Shown here: positions 26,895 to 36,475 of the stretch, in pieces | Position numbering within the stretch: the stretch's first letter is position 1 | Layout of the letters: every line of letters begins with the position of its first letter | Translations under genes and position numbers: made by a program | Notes under the pieces: generated by a model | What the model was told of the DNA's origin: nothing | The model's database searches: none | Seen by the model: the letters and a program-made list of their open reading frames with translations, nothing else | Assembly (NCBI GenBank): GCA_965242685.1 | Contig: OZ251487.1 | Span: 930,001 to 994,000, forward strand | Length of the DNA stretch: 64,000 nt | Reading direction: 5' to 3' | Source: G965215055 sp965242685 | GTDB lineage: Bacteria; Pseudomonadota; Gammaproteobacteria; UBA4575

Positions 26895-27007
26895 CTTTAT
26901 ACTCCAAAAAAACTATAAGCCCCCACATGCCGTTTAACTTGTGCAGAAGGGACACAAGGAACGAATGCGTTAACAGTATGGGGGAAGTATGCTGAATAAA
27001 TCAAAAG

Positions 27008-27490
27008 CTATTCAATGCCATAACGCACCTTAATTATCTGGTAGTTTTTTTCTCCCACAGGCGCGCTAACTGTGATCCCTTCCCCTTCTTCCTTGCCAAT
27101 TAATGCTCGTGCAATGGGCGAGGTTATCGATATCATCCCCTGCTTGATATCCGCTTCATCTTCACCTACGATCGTATAAGTTGATCGCCTTCCATTCTCT
27201 TCATCCTCCAACATCACGGTGGTACCAAAAACAACTGTTCCGGTAGCATTAAGCTTCGTTACGTCTATCACTTGTGCATTGGACAGCTTACCTTCAATAT
27301 CTTTTATGCGTCCTTCAATAAAGGATTGCTGCTCGCGCGCTGCATGGTACTCTGCATTTTCTTTCAAATCTCCATGCGCCCGTGCAACAGCAATCGCTTT
27401 GATAACTTGGGGACGTTTCTCAGATTTAAGTTGCTGCAGTTCTGCATGCAATTTTTCCGCGCCTTGCACAGTAAGAAGGGTTCTGCTCAT
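27008..27490 (-). CDS. greA: Transcription elongation factor GreA
   Basis: Rescues backtracked RNA polymerase by stimulating transcript cleavage. The N-terminal coiled coil carries the catalytic acidic tip (GDLKENAEYHAAREQQ, with D and E), and the C-terminal FKBP-like domain ends with SPIARALIGKEEGE. 160 residues, normal length. Follows carB by 61 bases. Confidence 0.96.
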   Translation of the reverse strand: MSRTLLTVQGAEKLHAELQQLKSEKRPQVIKAIAVARAHGDLKENAEYHAAREQQSFIEGRIKDIEGKLSNAQVIDVTKLNATGTVVFGTTVMLEDEENGRRSTYTIVGEDEADIKQGMISITSPIARALIGKEEGEGITVSAPVGEKNYQIIKVRYGIE

Positions 27491-27551
27491 AAGTAGAAAT
27501 TTATTACGCCACAGACAGGGATAGAAATATCCTCAAAATAAACATGTGTGT

Positions 27552-30500
27552 TTAACACGCACTGGCGGCATGCAAATCTTGCAGCTGATACACTTGATAC
27601 TCGCCCCGATTACGCATTGCCGCTATTAAAGCCCAAGCACCTGAAACGGTAGTGGTATAGCATACCTTACGTTGCAGTGCTTCTCTGCGAATGGTAAACG
27701 AATCCGCAATAGCTTGCTTACCTCTCGTCGTATTGACAATTAAGTCGATTTTATTGTCAATAATCATGTCTACGATATGCGGTCGCCCTTCCCTAACCTT
27801 ATTCACTGCACAACACTTTACACCTCCATTGCTCAAGCTTTTCTCGGTACCCTTGGTGGCAAGCAAGGTAAATCCCAATTTTTGCAAGTGGCGTGCAATT
27901 TCCACCGCTTGTAACTTATCTTCATCGCGTACACTTATCAAAGCATTGCCACCTTCGGGCAATGATGTACCCGCAGCAAGTTGAGATTTTCCAAAGGCTT
28001 CTCCAAACGTCTTGCCTACCCCCATAACTTCACCTGTTGATTTCATCTCGGGCCCCAGGATTGGATCAACTCCACCAAATTTAATAAACGGGAATACTGC
28101 CTCCTTAACAGAAAAGTTCCGTGGCACACGCTCACGTAGCACACCTTGTTGACGTAAAGATTTCCCAACCATACAGCGCGCGGCAATTTTCGCAAGCGGA
28201 ATCCCTGTAGCCTTAGATACAAATGGAACAGTGCGCGAAGCACGAGGATTTACCTCTATCAAGTATACACTTTTATCTTTAATCGCAAATTGAACGTTCA
28301 TGAAACCCACAACGTTCAAGGCCAACGCAAGCTTGTGTACCTGTGCCCGCATTTCATCTTGCACGGTGTCGTTTAGACTGTACGGCGGCAGTGAGCAAGC
28401 ACTGTCACCTGAATGGATGCCGGCTTGCTCGATATGCTGCATAATGCCACCAATCAATACTTCTTTACCGTCACAAATTGCATCCAAATCAACTTCCGCT
28501 GCATCATCAAGAAAATGATCAATAAGGACGGGCGCATCACTAGATGCTTGTACGGCTGCATCCATGTAGCGTTCCAAATCAGACTGGTTATAAACAATTT
28601 CCATTGCTCGCCCTCCCAATACATAGGATGGACGCACAACAACCGGATAACCAATTTTTTTCGCTGCGGCAACAGCATGTCCACTGCTTGTTGCGGTCGC
28701 GTTTGAGGGCTGTAATAAATCAAGGTGATTAACGAGTTGCAAAAATCGTTCGCGGTCTTCGGCAAGGTCAATTGAGTCGGGTGAAGTTCCAATAATTGGA
28801 ACACCTACGGCTTCCAGCGCGCGCACCAGTTTTAACGGCGTCTGCCCACCAAACTGTACAACCACCCCATAAGGCCGCTCTACGCGCACGATCTCCAACA
28901 CGTCTTCCAATGTCAACGGCTCAAAATATAGCCGATCGGACGTATCATAGTCGGTTGACACCGTCTCCGGATTGCAATTCACCATGATAGTTTCGTAACC
29001 CTCTCCACGCAATGCGAACGCTGCATGCACACAACAATAATCAAACTCGATCCCTTGCCCAATACGATTAGGCCCTCCCCCAAGAACAATGATTTTTTTG
29101 TTGTCAGTTGGCGCGGCTTCACACTCTTCATCATAGCTTGAATACATGTAAGCAGTATTGGTAGCAAACTCCGCGGCACAGGTATCTACACGCTTATAGA
29201 CAGGGTAAATATTCAGTAAGCACCTCATGTCACGGACATCTTTTTCACGGCATTGCAACAGCTTCGCAAGTCTTCTGTCTGAAAATCCTTTTTGTTTTGC
29301 ATCACGCAGTGTAGCTTCATCTAAACGGTTCAGTTGCCTTCCATGAAGCTGCACCTCAGTATCAATCAATTGTCTGATCTGTACAAGAAACCATGGGGCA
29401 ATTGCAGACAACGCGTGAATTACATCTATACTGTATCCCATTCGCAATGCATCGCCTATAAACCAGAGCCGTTGAGGCCCCGGTTGTTGTAACTCCAGTT
29501 CCAGCAAAGTTCTACCTTCATCGCTATAGTCGGCATATACGGGGTCTAGGCCATCCACGCCAATTTCCAATCCGCGCAGGGCTTTTTGAAATGATTCCTG
29601 AAAGGTACGCCCTATGGCCATCACTTCGCCTACGGACCTCATTTGTGTACTAAGCCGGGTCTCGGCCTGGGGAAACTTTTCAAATGTGAAACGCGGTATT
29701 TTTGTCACTACATAGTCGATACTGGGCTCAAATGACGCTGGAGTCATGCCACCCGTAATTTCATTTTTTAACTCATCCAGGGTATAGCCAACCGCAAGCT
29801 TTGCAGCAACTTTGGCAATTGGAAAACCAGTAGCTTTGGACGCCAGTGCCGAAGACCTCGACACTCTGGGATTCATCTCAATAATTATCAAACGCCCATT
29901 TTGTGGGTGAACCGCAAACTGTACATTTGATCCGCCCGTATCAACGCCAATTTTACGAAGCACTTTGATCGAAGCATCCCGCATGGTTTGATATTCCTTA
30001 TCGGTAAGGGTCTGCGCCGGCGCGACCGTTACCGAGTCACCAGTATGCACGCCCATCGGATCAAAATTTTCAATTGAGCATACAATGATGCAATTATCGT
30101 TTTGATCACGCATCACTTCCATTTCGAACTCTTTCCAACCCAACAACGACTCTTCCAGCAGCACTTCCGTGGTAGGCGACAGGTCCAGCCCATGCGTAAC
30201 GATGGACTTGAATTCTTCTACGTTATAGGCAATGCCGCCACCACTTCCGCCTAAAGTAAATGAAGGACGTATTATGGTTGGAAAACCAATACCTCGCTGC
30301 AGTCGTATTGCCTCCTCCAGGCTATGCGCAAGAGCAGAATTTGCGGATTGCAGACCAATTTCATCCATTGCGTTACGAAAAAGCTCACGATCTTCCGCCA
30401 TATCAATCGCAGATTTATCGGCGCCGATCATCTCTACTGAAAATTTCTCTAAAACAGCTTCCCGTTCCAGATCCAAGGCACAGTTCAATGCCGTCTGTCC

Positions 30501-30773
30501 ACCCATAGTAGGCAATAGTGCATCAGGGTGCTCCTTCTCGATAACTGCCGCCAAAACTTCCCACGTGATAGGCTCGATATAGACTGCATCGGCCATTTCA
30601 GGGTCCGTCATGACGGTTGCCGGATTTGAATTTACCAAAACTACTCGATACCCCTCTTCCTTGAGTGCCTTGCAAGCTTGCACGCCTGAGTAATCAAACT
30701 CACACGCTTGGCCAATGACAATCGGGCCGGCACCAATGATCAGTATACTCTTTATATCTGTCCGTTTAGGCAT
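27552..30773 (-). CDS. carB: Carbamoyl-phosphate synthase large subunit
   Basis: Makes carbamoyl phosphate from bicarbonate, ATP and ammonia for pyrimidine and arginine synthesis. The 1073-residue protein holds two homologous ATP-grasp halves (first site around GAGPIVIGQACEFDYSG and RPSFTLGGSGGG; second around LGGGPNRIGQGIEFDY and RPSYVLGGRAMEI), the oligomerisation domain between them and a C-terminal allosteric MGS-like domain (about 940-1073). It starts 2 bases after the carA stop and works as a complex with CarA. Confidence 0.97.
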   Translation of the reverse strand: MPKRTDIKSILIIGAGPIVIGQACEFDYSGVQACKALKEEGYRVVLVNSNPATVMTDPEMADAVYIEPITWEVLAAVIEKEHPDALLPTMGGQTALNCALDLEREAVLEKFSVEMIGADKSAIDMAEDRELFRNAMDEIGLQSANSALAHSLEEAIRLQRGIGFPTIIRPSFTLGGSGGGIAYNVEEFKSIVTHGLDLSPTTEVLLEESLLGWKEFEMEVMRDQNDNCIIVCSIENFDPMGVHTGDSVTVAPAQTLTDKEYQTMRDASIKVLRKIGVDTGGSNVQFAVHPQNGRLIIIEMNPRVSRSSALASKATGFPIAKVAAKLAVGYTLDELKNEITGGMTPASFEPSIDYVVTKIPRFTFEKFPQAETRLSTQMRSVGEVMAIGRTFQESFQKALRGLEIGVDGLDPVYADYSDEGRTLLELELQQPGPQRLWFIGDALRMGYSIDVIHALSAIAPWFLVQIRQLIDTEVQLHGRQLNRLDEATLRDAKQKGFSDRRLAKLLQCREKDVRDMRCLLNIYPVYKRVDTCAAEFATNTAYMYSSYDEECEAAPTDNKKIIVLGGGPNRIGQGIEFDYCCVHAAFALRGEGYETIMVNCNPETVSTDYDTSDRLYFEPLTLEDVLEIVRVERPYGVVVQFGGQTPLKLVRALEAVGVPIIGTSPDSIDLAEDRERFLQLVNHLDLLQPSNATATSSGHAVAAAKKIGYPVVVRPSYVLGGRAMEIVYNQSDLERYMDAAVQASSDAPVLIDHFLDDAAEVDLDAICDGKEVLIGGIMQHIEQAGIHSGDSACSLPPYSLNDTVQDEMRAQVHKLALALNVVGFMNVQFAIKDKSVYLIEVNPRASRTVPFVSKATGIPLAKIAARCMVGKSLRQQGVLRERVPRNFSVKEAVFPFIKFGGVDPILGPEMKSTGEVMGVGKTFGEAFGKSQLAAGTSLPEGGNALISVRDEDKLQAVEIARHLQKLGFTLLATKGTEKSLSNGGVKCCAVNKVREGRPHIVDMIIDNKIDLIVNTTRGKQAIADSFTIRREALQRKVCYTTTVSGAWALIAAMRNRGEYQVYQLQDLHAASAC

Positions 30774-30775
30774 GG

Positions 30776-31918
30776 CTATTTTTGAGAAGCACGCTTACTC
30801 GCCATCATTTTTATAAACGGCTCGAACACTCGCCGTGCGTCCCAAGGACCGGGACTGGCTTCAGGATGCCCCTGAAAGCTATACGCCGGCCTTTGCGTAT
30901 GCTTGATTCCTTGTACAGAATGGTCAAACAACGAACGATGGGTAACTTGCAAATGATCAGGAAGCGAATTTTCATCAATCATAAACCCATGATTCTGACT
31001 ACTTATCATCACTGCACCACTAGACACGTCCTGCACTGGATGGTTCGCTCCATGATGACCAAATTTCATTTTGATGGTGTAGGCACCACAGGCCAAACCC
31101 AGTAATTGATGACCAAGGCAAATCCCAAATGTAGGCACACCTTGATCAACAATCTCCCTGACTGCCAGGATCGCATAGTCGCACGCAGCAGGGTCACCCG
31201 GGCCATTGGAAAGAAAAACACCATCAGGCCGCCTGTCAAGTACTTCTTTTGCTGATGTGGTCGCAGGCACTACTTCAATCTCACATCCATGATCATAGAG
31301 AATTCTTAAAATGTTACGCTTTATTCCAAAGTCATAGACCAACACCAAAAATCGCTTTGTTATACGTTTGACTCGATAATCGTTCTGTATTGACCAACTC
31401 CCTTCATTCCAGGGATACACCTCGCTCGTTGTAACTTCTTTGGCTAGATCTACGCCCCTTAATCCGGGAAAACTTTTTGCCGCCTCAATAGCTATGCTCT
31501 TTTTTATTTCACCCGTAACAATGGCACCGTTTTGTGCACCTTTTTGCCGCAATATACGAGTTAATCGCCGTGTATCAATGTCGGTAATGGCGATAACGTT
31601 CTGACGTGCCAGATAATCAGGTACGCTGAGTTGGGAACGCCAACTGCTAGGCTGCTCAGATAAATTACGAATAACAAGTCCACTTGCATAGACACGCGCA
31701 GATTCCTCATCGTGTATATTCGCCCCTACATTGCCAATGTGCGGGCACGTGAAAGTGATAATTTGTTTTGCATAAGAAGGGTCCGTGAGAATTTCCTGAT
31801 AGCCCGTCATTGATGTGTTAAAGACTACTTCGCCAACCGCAGTGCCTTCCACACCAACGGATTTCCCCCAAAAAAGGCTCTCGTCTTCCAATGCCAACAA
31901 GGCAGGGCAATCACTCAA
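30776..31918 (-). CDS. carA: Carbamoyl-phosphate synthase small subunit (glutaminase)
   Basis: Class I glutamine amidotransferase that hydrolyses glutamine and feeds ammonia to CarB. The catalytic cysteine lies in FGICLGHQLLGLA, the oxyanion region in LSNGPGDPAACD, and the His-Glu pair in SFQGHPEASPGP. 380 residues. The start is a TTG at 31918, preceded by AGGAGA seven bases away, a good ribosome-binding site. The 175-base upstream gap holds two perfect palindromes, listed separately. Confidence 0.95.
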   Translation of the reverse strand: MSDCPALLALEDESLFWGKSVGVEGTAVGEVVFNTSMTGYQEILTDPSYAKQIITFTCPHIGNVGANIHDEESARVYASGLVIRNLSEQPSSWRSQLSVPDYLARQNVIAITDIDTRRLTRILRQKGAQNGAIVTGEIKKSIAIEAAKSFPGLRGVDLAKEVTTSEVYPWNEGSWSIQNDYRVKRITKRFLVLVYDFGIKRNILRILYDHGCEIEVVPATTSAKEVLDRRPDGVFLSNGPGDPAACDYAILAVREIVDQGVPTFGICLGHQLLGLACGAYTIKMKFGHHGANHPVQDVSSGAVMISSQNHGFMIDENSLPDHLQVTHRSLFDHSVQGIKHTQRPAYSFQGHPEASPGPWDARRVFEPFIKMMASKRASQK

Positions 31919-31981
31919 TTAGTCTTCTCCTTTCAGGCACACATCGGGTATACACAAAAGCAGGATGGCAGCAAGCTGTCT

Positions 31982-31999
31982 GGTATCAAATATGATACC
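31982..31999. promoter_or_regulatory. Palindrome proximal to carA (possible operator)
   Basis: GGTATCA AATA TGATACC is a perfect 7-base inverted repeat, 64 bases upstream of the carA TTG. With the second palindrome at 32020-32038 it suggests repressor or activator binding at carAB. It does not match the ArgR box consensus I know. Confidence 0.45.
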
Positions 32000-32019
32000 T
32001 TTGATGAAACAAAAGGGTC

Positions 32020-32038
32020 GTATACAAGGATTGTATAC
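32020..32038. promoter_or_regulatory. Palindrome distal to carA (possible operator)
   Basis: GTATACAA GGA TTGTATAC is a perfect 8-base inverted repeat with a 3-base centre, 21 bases beyond the proximal palindrome (about two helical turns). It contains TATAC elements that could overlap a -10 box. A third GTATAC occurs near 31950. Confidence 0.45.
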
Positions 32039-32093
32039 ACAAGAATCTACAAAACTAGAAATAAGTGGATCCTTTTAGGAAAAATCAGGTCTA

Positions 32094-32906
32094 TCAGATT
32101 GCCAACACGTTTTGCATGTCATAAAGCCCGGCTGTCTGCCCCGCTACCCAAACCGCAGCACGCAATGCGCCTTTTGCATAAGCCGTACGGTTAGTAGTCT
32201 TATGCGTGATTTCTACGCGTTCACTGAGGCCACAAAACATGACGGTATGATCACTAACGATGTCGCCTGCCCGTATAGTCTCAAACCCAATGGTCTTTTT
32301 ATCGCGCTCACCCATGTGCCCCTGCCTCCCATAAATAGCACACGTATCCAGATCCCTGCCTAAACTTTTGGCAATTACTTCTCCCATACGCAACGCCGTG
32401 CCTGACGGGGCATCAACTTTATGACGGTGATGGGCATCAATAATTTCCACGTCATACTCATCGCCCAGTGTCTCTGCGGCCGTTTGCAAAAGCTTCAGGC
32501 ATAAACTCACACCTACACTCATATTAGGCGCAAATACGACTGCAATCTCTTTGCTGGCTTGACGTAGTTTGTGTTTTTGATCCTCATCAAGTCCAGTAGT
32601 GCCTATCACCATGGGTTTCCCATAAACACGACATACTTCAAGTGCTTGCATGGTGCTCTCAGGAACGGAGAAATCGATTAGGACTTCAAATTTTTCATGA
32701 TGCTTTGTCAATTCACCAGAGATGACTTCAATCCCTTGCAAGCCTCCTATACCGGCAACGACGGCGGCATCTTGTCCTACTGAACCAGAAGATACTATGT
32801 CAAAGGCCGCTCCAAGCCGAACATCCTCATCACCAGTCAGACTTGCACGAAGGAGCTCTTTCCCCATACGGCCCCCAGCGCCATTTATCGCTATGCTTGT
32901 AGTCAT
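32094..32906 (-). CDS. dapB: 4-hydroxy-tetrahydrodipicolinate reductase
   Basis: Lysine and diaminopimelate biosynthesis enzyme that reduces the DapA product with NAD(P)H. The nucleotide-binding motif is GAGGRMGKELLRA at the N terminus, and the catalytic/substrate site is HHRHKVDAPSGTA. 270 residues, normal. Lies between dnaJ and carA as in E. coli and relatives. Confidence 0.97.
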   Translation of the reverse strand: MTTSIAINGAGGRMGKELLRASLTGDEDVRLGAAFDIVSSGSVGQDAAVVAGIGGLQGIEVISGELTKHHEKFEVLIDFSVPESTMQALEVCRVYGKPMVIGTTGLDEDQKHKLRQASKEIAVVFAPNMSVGVSLCLKLLQTAAETLGDEYDVEIIDAHHRHKVDAPSGTALRMGEVIAKSLGRDLDTCAIYGRQGHMGERDKKTIGFETIRAGDIVSDHTVMFCGLSERVEITHKTTNRTAYAKGALRAAVWVAGQTAGLYDMQNVLAI

Positions 32907-33070
32907 TTCCGCATGAAAAAATCAAGAAGTTCCTGGTTCATACCGACTGTGTAAATTATGAATTACACTCCCACAGGCCCCATCAGGGTGCATTTTCAAC
33001 GAAAACCATATCTACCCTACCTCGTTTCAAAGCTAAAACTTTTATCAAAGCCGGTAGTAGCTATACCTTG

Positions 33071-34195
33071 TCACTGCAACCAAGATTTAAGATCGTGAAA
33101 AAAGTCTTTTACATTGTCTTTCCATGAATACGACCTTGGGCTGTGCCGGTTTACATCTTCTCTGACTTCCTCGGCAAACGTTTCTAATAACTCTTTCTGT
33201 CGTTTAGTCAAGTTCACCGGAGTCTCCACAATAACAGTACACAGCATATCACCCACTGCACCGCCTCGTACCGGTTTCACACCCTTACCCCGTAAACGAA
33301 ACAGCCTGTCCGTCTGCGTCTCGGCGGGAATTTTTAACTTTATCTTGCCATTTAACGTCGGCACTTCTATTTCACCACCAAGTGCCGCCATACTAAAGTC
33401 TATAGGCACCTCACAATATAAATCACTTGCCTTACGAGTGAATAACTCATGTTCACGAACGGATATCTGCACGTAAAGATCACCAGCCGGCCCATTATTC
33501 GGTCCAGCTCCTCCCTCGCCCGATAAACGAACGCGGTCTCCGGTGTCCACTCCGGCGGGAATCCTGACGGACAACTTTCGGTTTTGACTGACAAGTCCAC
33601 TACCCAGACAATAATCGCATGGAACACGAGTCACTTTCCCTTTGCCCCGACAACGGCGGCAGCTCTGTTGAATCGTAAAGAAACCCTGTTGTATATGTAC
33701 TTGACCACTACCACCGCAACTATTGCAAGTTTCTACACTAGTGCCCGGTGCAGCACCAGAGCCATCGCACCTGTTGCAAGCGGTTTGTTGTGGAATTTCA
33801 ATCGTAGGTTGTGCACCAAAAACAGCCTCCTCAAGAGTTATTTCTAAATCATACTGAATATCTACACCGCGATAAGCACGCTGCGAGGAGCGCCGCGCAC
33901 TCCCGAAGATGTCTCCAAAAATATCACCAAAGATGTCACTGAAGTCTGCGGTGCTGCCCGCCGGCCCACCTTGCACCCCAGCATGACCAAACTGGTCGTA
34001 AGCCTGACGCTTTTGTACGTCCCCTAAAATTTCATAAGCTTCCTTAGCCTCTTTGAATTTCTTTTCAGCGACATGATCTCCAGGATTGCGATCCGGATGA
34101 TATTTCATTGCTAAACGACGGTAAGACCTTTTTAGGTCACCTCCATTCACGGAGCGGTCAACTCCTAACACTTCATAGTAATCTCTTTTTTCCAT
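33071..34195 (-). CDS. dnaJ: Chaperone protein DnaJ
   Basis: Hsp40 co-chaperone that delivers substrates to DnaK and stimulates its ATPase. J domain at residues 1-70 with the HPD motif (KYHPDRNPGD), a Gly/Phe-rich linker, four zinc-binding repeats (CNRCDGSG, CNSCGGSG, CRRCRGKG, CDYCLGSG) and C-terminal substrate-binding domains. 374 residues. Follows dnaK by 154 bases. Confidence 0.97.
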   Translation of the reverse strand: MEKRDYYEVLGVDRSVNGGDLKRSYRRLAMKYHPDRNPGDHVAEKKFKEAKEAYEILGDVQKRQAYDQFGHAGVQGGPAGSTADFSDIFGDIFGDIFGSARRSSQRAYRGVDIQYDLEITLEEAVFGAQPTIEIPQQTACNRCDGSGAAPGTSVETCNSCGGSGQVHIQQGFFTIQQSCRRCRGKGKVTRVPCDYCLGSGLVSQNRKLSVRIPAGVDTGDRVRLSGEGGAGPNNGPAGDLYVQISVREHELFTRKASDLYCEVPIDFSMAALGGEIEVPTLNGKIKLKIPAETQTDRLFRLRGKGVKPVRGGAVGDMLCTVIVETPVNLTKRQKELLETFAEEVREDVNRHSPRSYSWKDNVKDFFHDLKSWLQ

Positions 34196-34296
34196 CTCGG
34201 CTTACACAGACAAAAACCTGAATCGCATATACAACACCCAACCACCATCAACTCAATTTCTGCTTTATCTTACTAGTCACAACCCCCAAATTATAA

Positions 34297-34311
34297 CGCC
34301 GTTATCCGGCG
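34297..34311 (-). terminator. Weak hairpin downstream of dnaK
   Basis: On the minus strand CGCCG GATAA CGGCG followed by TTATAATTT, about 40 bases after the dnaK stop. The 5-base GC stem and T-rich tail could give partial termination between dnaK and dnaJ. Low confidence. Confidence 0.35.
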
Positions 34312-34349
34312 ATCATATTTCCTTCAATGATCACCGCATAAAATCATAA

Positions 34350-36281
34350 TCAGGTTTTTTTATCGTCTACTTCTTCAAACTCGGCATCCACGACATCGTC
34401 GTCCGCAGCCTTGGTACTACTTTTCTCGTCATATGCTCCGTTGTTGGTGGCGGCATCCGTATCGGCTTGTGCGTACATGTGCTCGGCAAGTTTTCCTGAA
34501 GCTTGGGCAAGTGCCTGGGTTTTTGCCTCAATCACATCTTTGTTATCCTTATCCAATATGGCCTTGAGGTCCTTGATCGCATTCTCAATTTGCAAACGGT
34601 CTTCCTGTCCAACTTTATCACCCATTTCTATAAGTGATTTTTCAGTGGCGTGAATCATTTGATCAGCCTGGTTCCGTGCAGCAATGAGTTCTCCAAACTT
34701 TTTGTCTTCCTCGGCATGCGCCTCAGCGTCCTTAACCATCTTGTCAATTTCATCATCGGACAAACCGCTGGACGCCTTGATAACAATTGATTGCTTCTTA
34801 CCGGTTGCCTTGTCCTTTGCCGAAACATTAAGTATACCGTTGGCGTCAATATCAAATGTCACTTCAATTTGAGGCGTGCCTCGGGGTGCCGGGGGGATAT
34901 CGTTCAAATCAAATCTACCCAATGACTTATTTGCGACAGCTTGCTCACGCTCGCCTTGCAACACATGTACGGTAACTGCCGTTTGATTGTTTTCTGCGGT
35001 AGAAAACACCTGCTGTGCATTGGTTGGGATAGTGGTGTTTTTTTCAATCAGCTTAGTCATCACGCCCCCTAGGGTTTCAATACCCAAAGACAAAGGCGTA
35101 ACATCAAGTAGTAACACGTCTTTAACATCACCACCGAGCACGCCCGCCTGAATTGCGGCACCGATGGCAACGGCTTCATCCGGATTCACGTCTTTACGTG
35201 GTTCTTTACCAAAAAAGCCCTGTACAACTTGCTGTACCTTAGGCATGCGTGTCTGCCCACCTACCAAAATGACGTCATTGATATCCGACGCAGAAACGCC
35301 CGCATCTTGCAAAGCCTGTTTACACGGCGTGATTGTGCGTTGTACCAATTCATCCACCAACGACTCTAGTTTCGCGCGCGTAAGTTTTATATTAAGATGT
35401 TTAGGCCCTGATTGGTCGGCCGTAATATATGGAAGATTGACTTCGGTCTGTTGGCTTGAAGACAGTTCAATTTTTGCCTTTTCTGCAGCCTCTTTCAGCC
35501 TCTGTAAAGCGAGCGGATCGCTATGCAGATCAAACCCTTGATCCTTCTGGAATTGGTCAGTGAGATAATCAATTAAATGCATATCGAAGTCTTCACCACC
35601 CAAGAATGTATCCCCGTTCGTAGACAACACCTCAAATTGATGTTCGCCATCCACTTCAGCAATTTCAATGATCGAAATGTCAAAAGTACCCCCACCTAGG
35701 TCGTATACGGCAATTTTGCTATCACCACGCTTTTTATCCATTCCATAAGCAAGAGCTGCCGCAGTAGGTTCATTGATAATTCGCTTTACGTCCAGACCAG
35801 CAATTTTTCCCGCATCTTTGGTTGCCTGTCGCTGCGAATCGTTGAAGTATGCAGGCACAGTAATCACTACTTCAGTCACGTTTTCACCAAGGTATTCCTC
35901 AGCGGTTTTTTTCATTTTCATCAGTATGCGTGCAGAGATCTCAGGTGGTGCCATCTTTTTACCACGTGCCTCCACCCATGCATCCCCATTATCAGCCTTG
36001 ATAATGTTGTAAGGCACGAGTTTGATATCTTTCTGCACCTCTTTTTCATCGTAGCGACGTCCAATCAAACGTTTGATTGCATAAAGAGTATTATTGGGAT
36101 TGGTTACGGATTGACGTTTGGCGGCCTGACCAACAAGTACCTCATCATCTTCCGCAAATGCGACAATAGAAGGTGTAGTGCGATCGCCCTCACTATTTTC
36201 AATGACTTTAGATGTGGTCCCTTCTATAACCGCTACACAGGAGTTGGTGGTGCCCAAATCAATACCAATTATTTTACCCAT
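34350..36281 (-). CDS. dnaK: Chaperone protein DnaK (Hsp70)
   Basis: Central Hsp70 chaperone. The ATPase domain starts GIDLGTTNSCVAV, contains VYDLGGGTFDISI and the VTVPAYFNDSQRQATKDAG region, followed by the hydrophobic linker DVLLLDVTPLSLG, the substrate-binding domain and an alpha-helical lid ending with an acidic VVDAEFEEVDDKK tail. 643 residues. Preceded by a sigma-32-like promoter and a structured leader; works with GrpE and DnaJ encoded on either side. Confidence 0.98.
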   Translation of the reverse strand: MGKIIGIDLGTTNSCVAVIEGTTSKVIENSEGDRTTPSIVAFAEDDEVLVGQAAKRQSVTNPNNTLYAIKRLIGRRYDEKEVQKDIKLVPYNIIKADNGDAWVEARGKKMAPPEISARILMKMKKTAEEYLGENVTEVVITVPAYFNDSQRQATKDAGKIAGLDVKRIINEPTAAALAYGMDKKRGDSKIAVYDLGGGTFDISIIEIAEVDGEHQFEVLSTNGDTFLGGEDFDMHLIDYLTDQFQKDQGFDLHSDPLALQRLKEAAEKAKIELSSSQQTEVNLPYITADQSGPKHLNIKLTRAKLESLVDELVQRTITPCKQALQDAGVSASDINDVILVGGQTRMPKVQQVVQGFFGKEPRKDVNPDEAVAIGAAIQAGVLGGDVKDVLLLDVTPLSLGIETLGGVMTKLIEKNTTIPTNAQQVFSTAENNQTAVTVHVLQGEREQAVANKSLGRFDLNDIPPAPRGTPQIEVTFDIDANGILNVSAKDKATGKKQSIVIKASSGLSDDEIDKMVKDAEAHAEEDKKFGELIAARNQADQMIHATEKSLIEMGDKVGQEDRLQIENAIKDLKAILDKDNKDVIEAKTQALAQASGKLAEHMYAQADTDAATNNGAYDEKSSTKAADDDVVDAEFEEVDDKKT

Positions 36282-36312
36282 CGCTTAACTCTCCAAGAAA
36301 ATTTTCATACAT

Positions 36313-36388
36313 TAAAGGTTCTGCTAATAAACCTTTACGCAAAATCCAGGTCAGTCCCTGGTGATTCAGAATGCAGTTCTGTTCTGAA
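36313..36388 (-). repeat. Three consecutive hairpins in the dnaK leader
   Basis: Inverted repeats occur at 36313-36337 (8-base stem, TAAAGGTT/AACCTTTA), 36346-36361 (CCAGG/CCTGG) and 36365-36388 (TTCAGAA/TTCTGAA). All lie between the sigma-32-like promoter and the dnaK start, and none has a U tract, so they look like leader RNA structure rather than terminators. Confidence 0.6.
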
Positions 36389-36410
36389 CCGAAGTATCAT
36401 ATAGATATTG

Positions 36411-36438
36411 ATATTGGGGCATTTTTTCGTAATTCAAC
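36411..36438 (-). promoter_or_regulatory. Sigma-32-type heat-shock promoter for dnaK
   Basis: On the minus strand GTTGAA (36433-36438), 13 bases, then CCCCAATAT (36411-36419), close to the sigma-32 consensus CTTGAA-N(11-16)-CCCCATnT. A transcript would begin near 36404, leaving a leader of about 120 bases. Confidence 0.6.
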
Positions 36439-36475
36439 TTATAAGGCTGAATCTTATCCATAGAAACAGCTCCCA

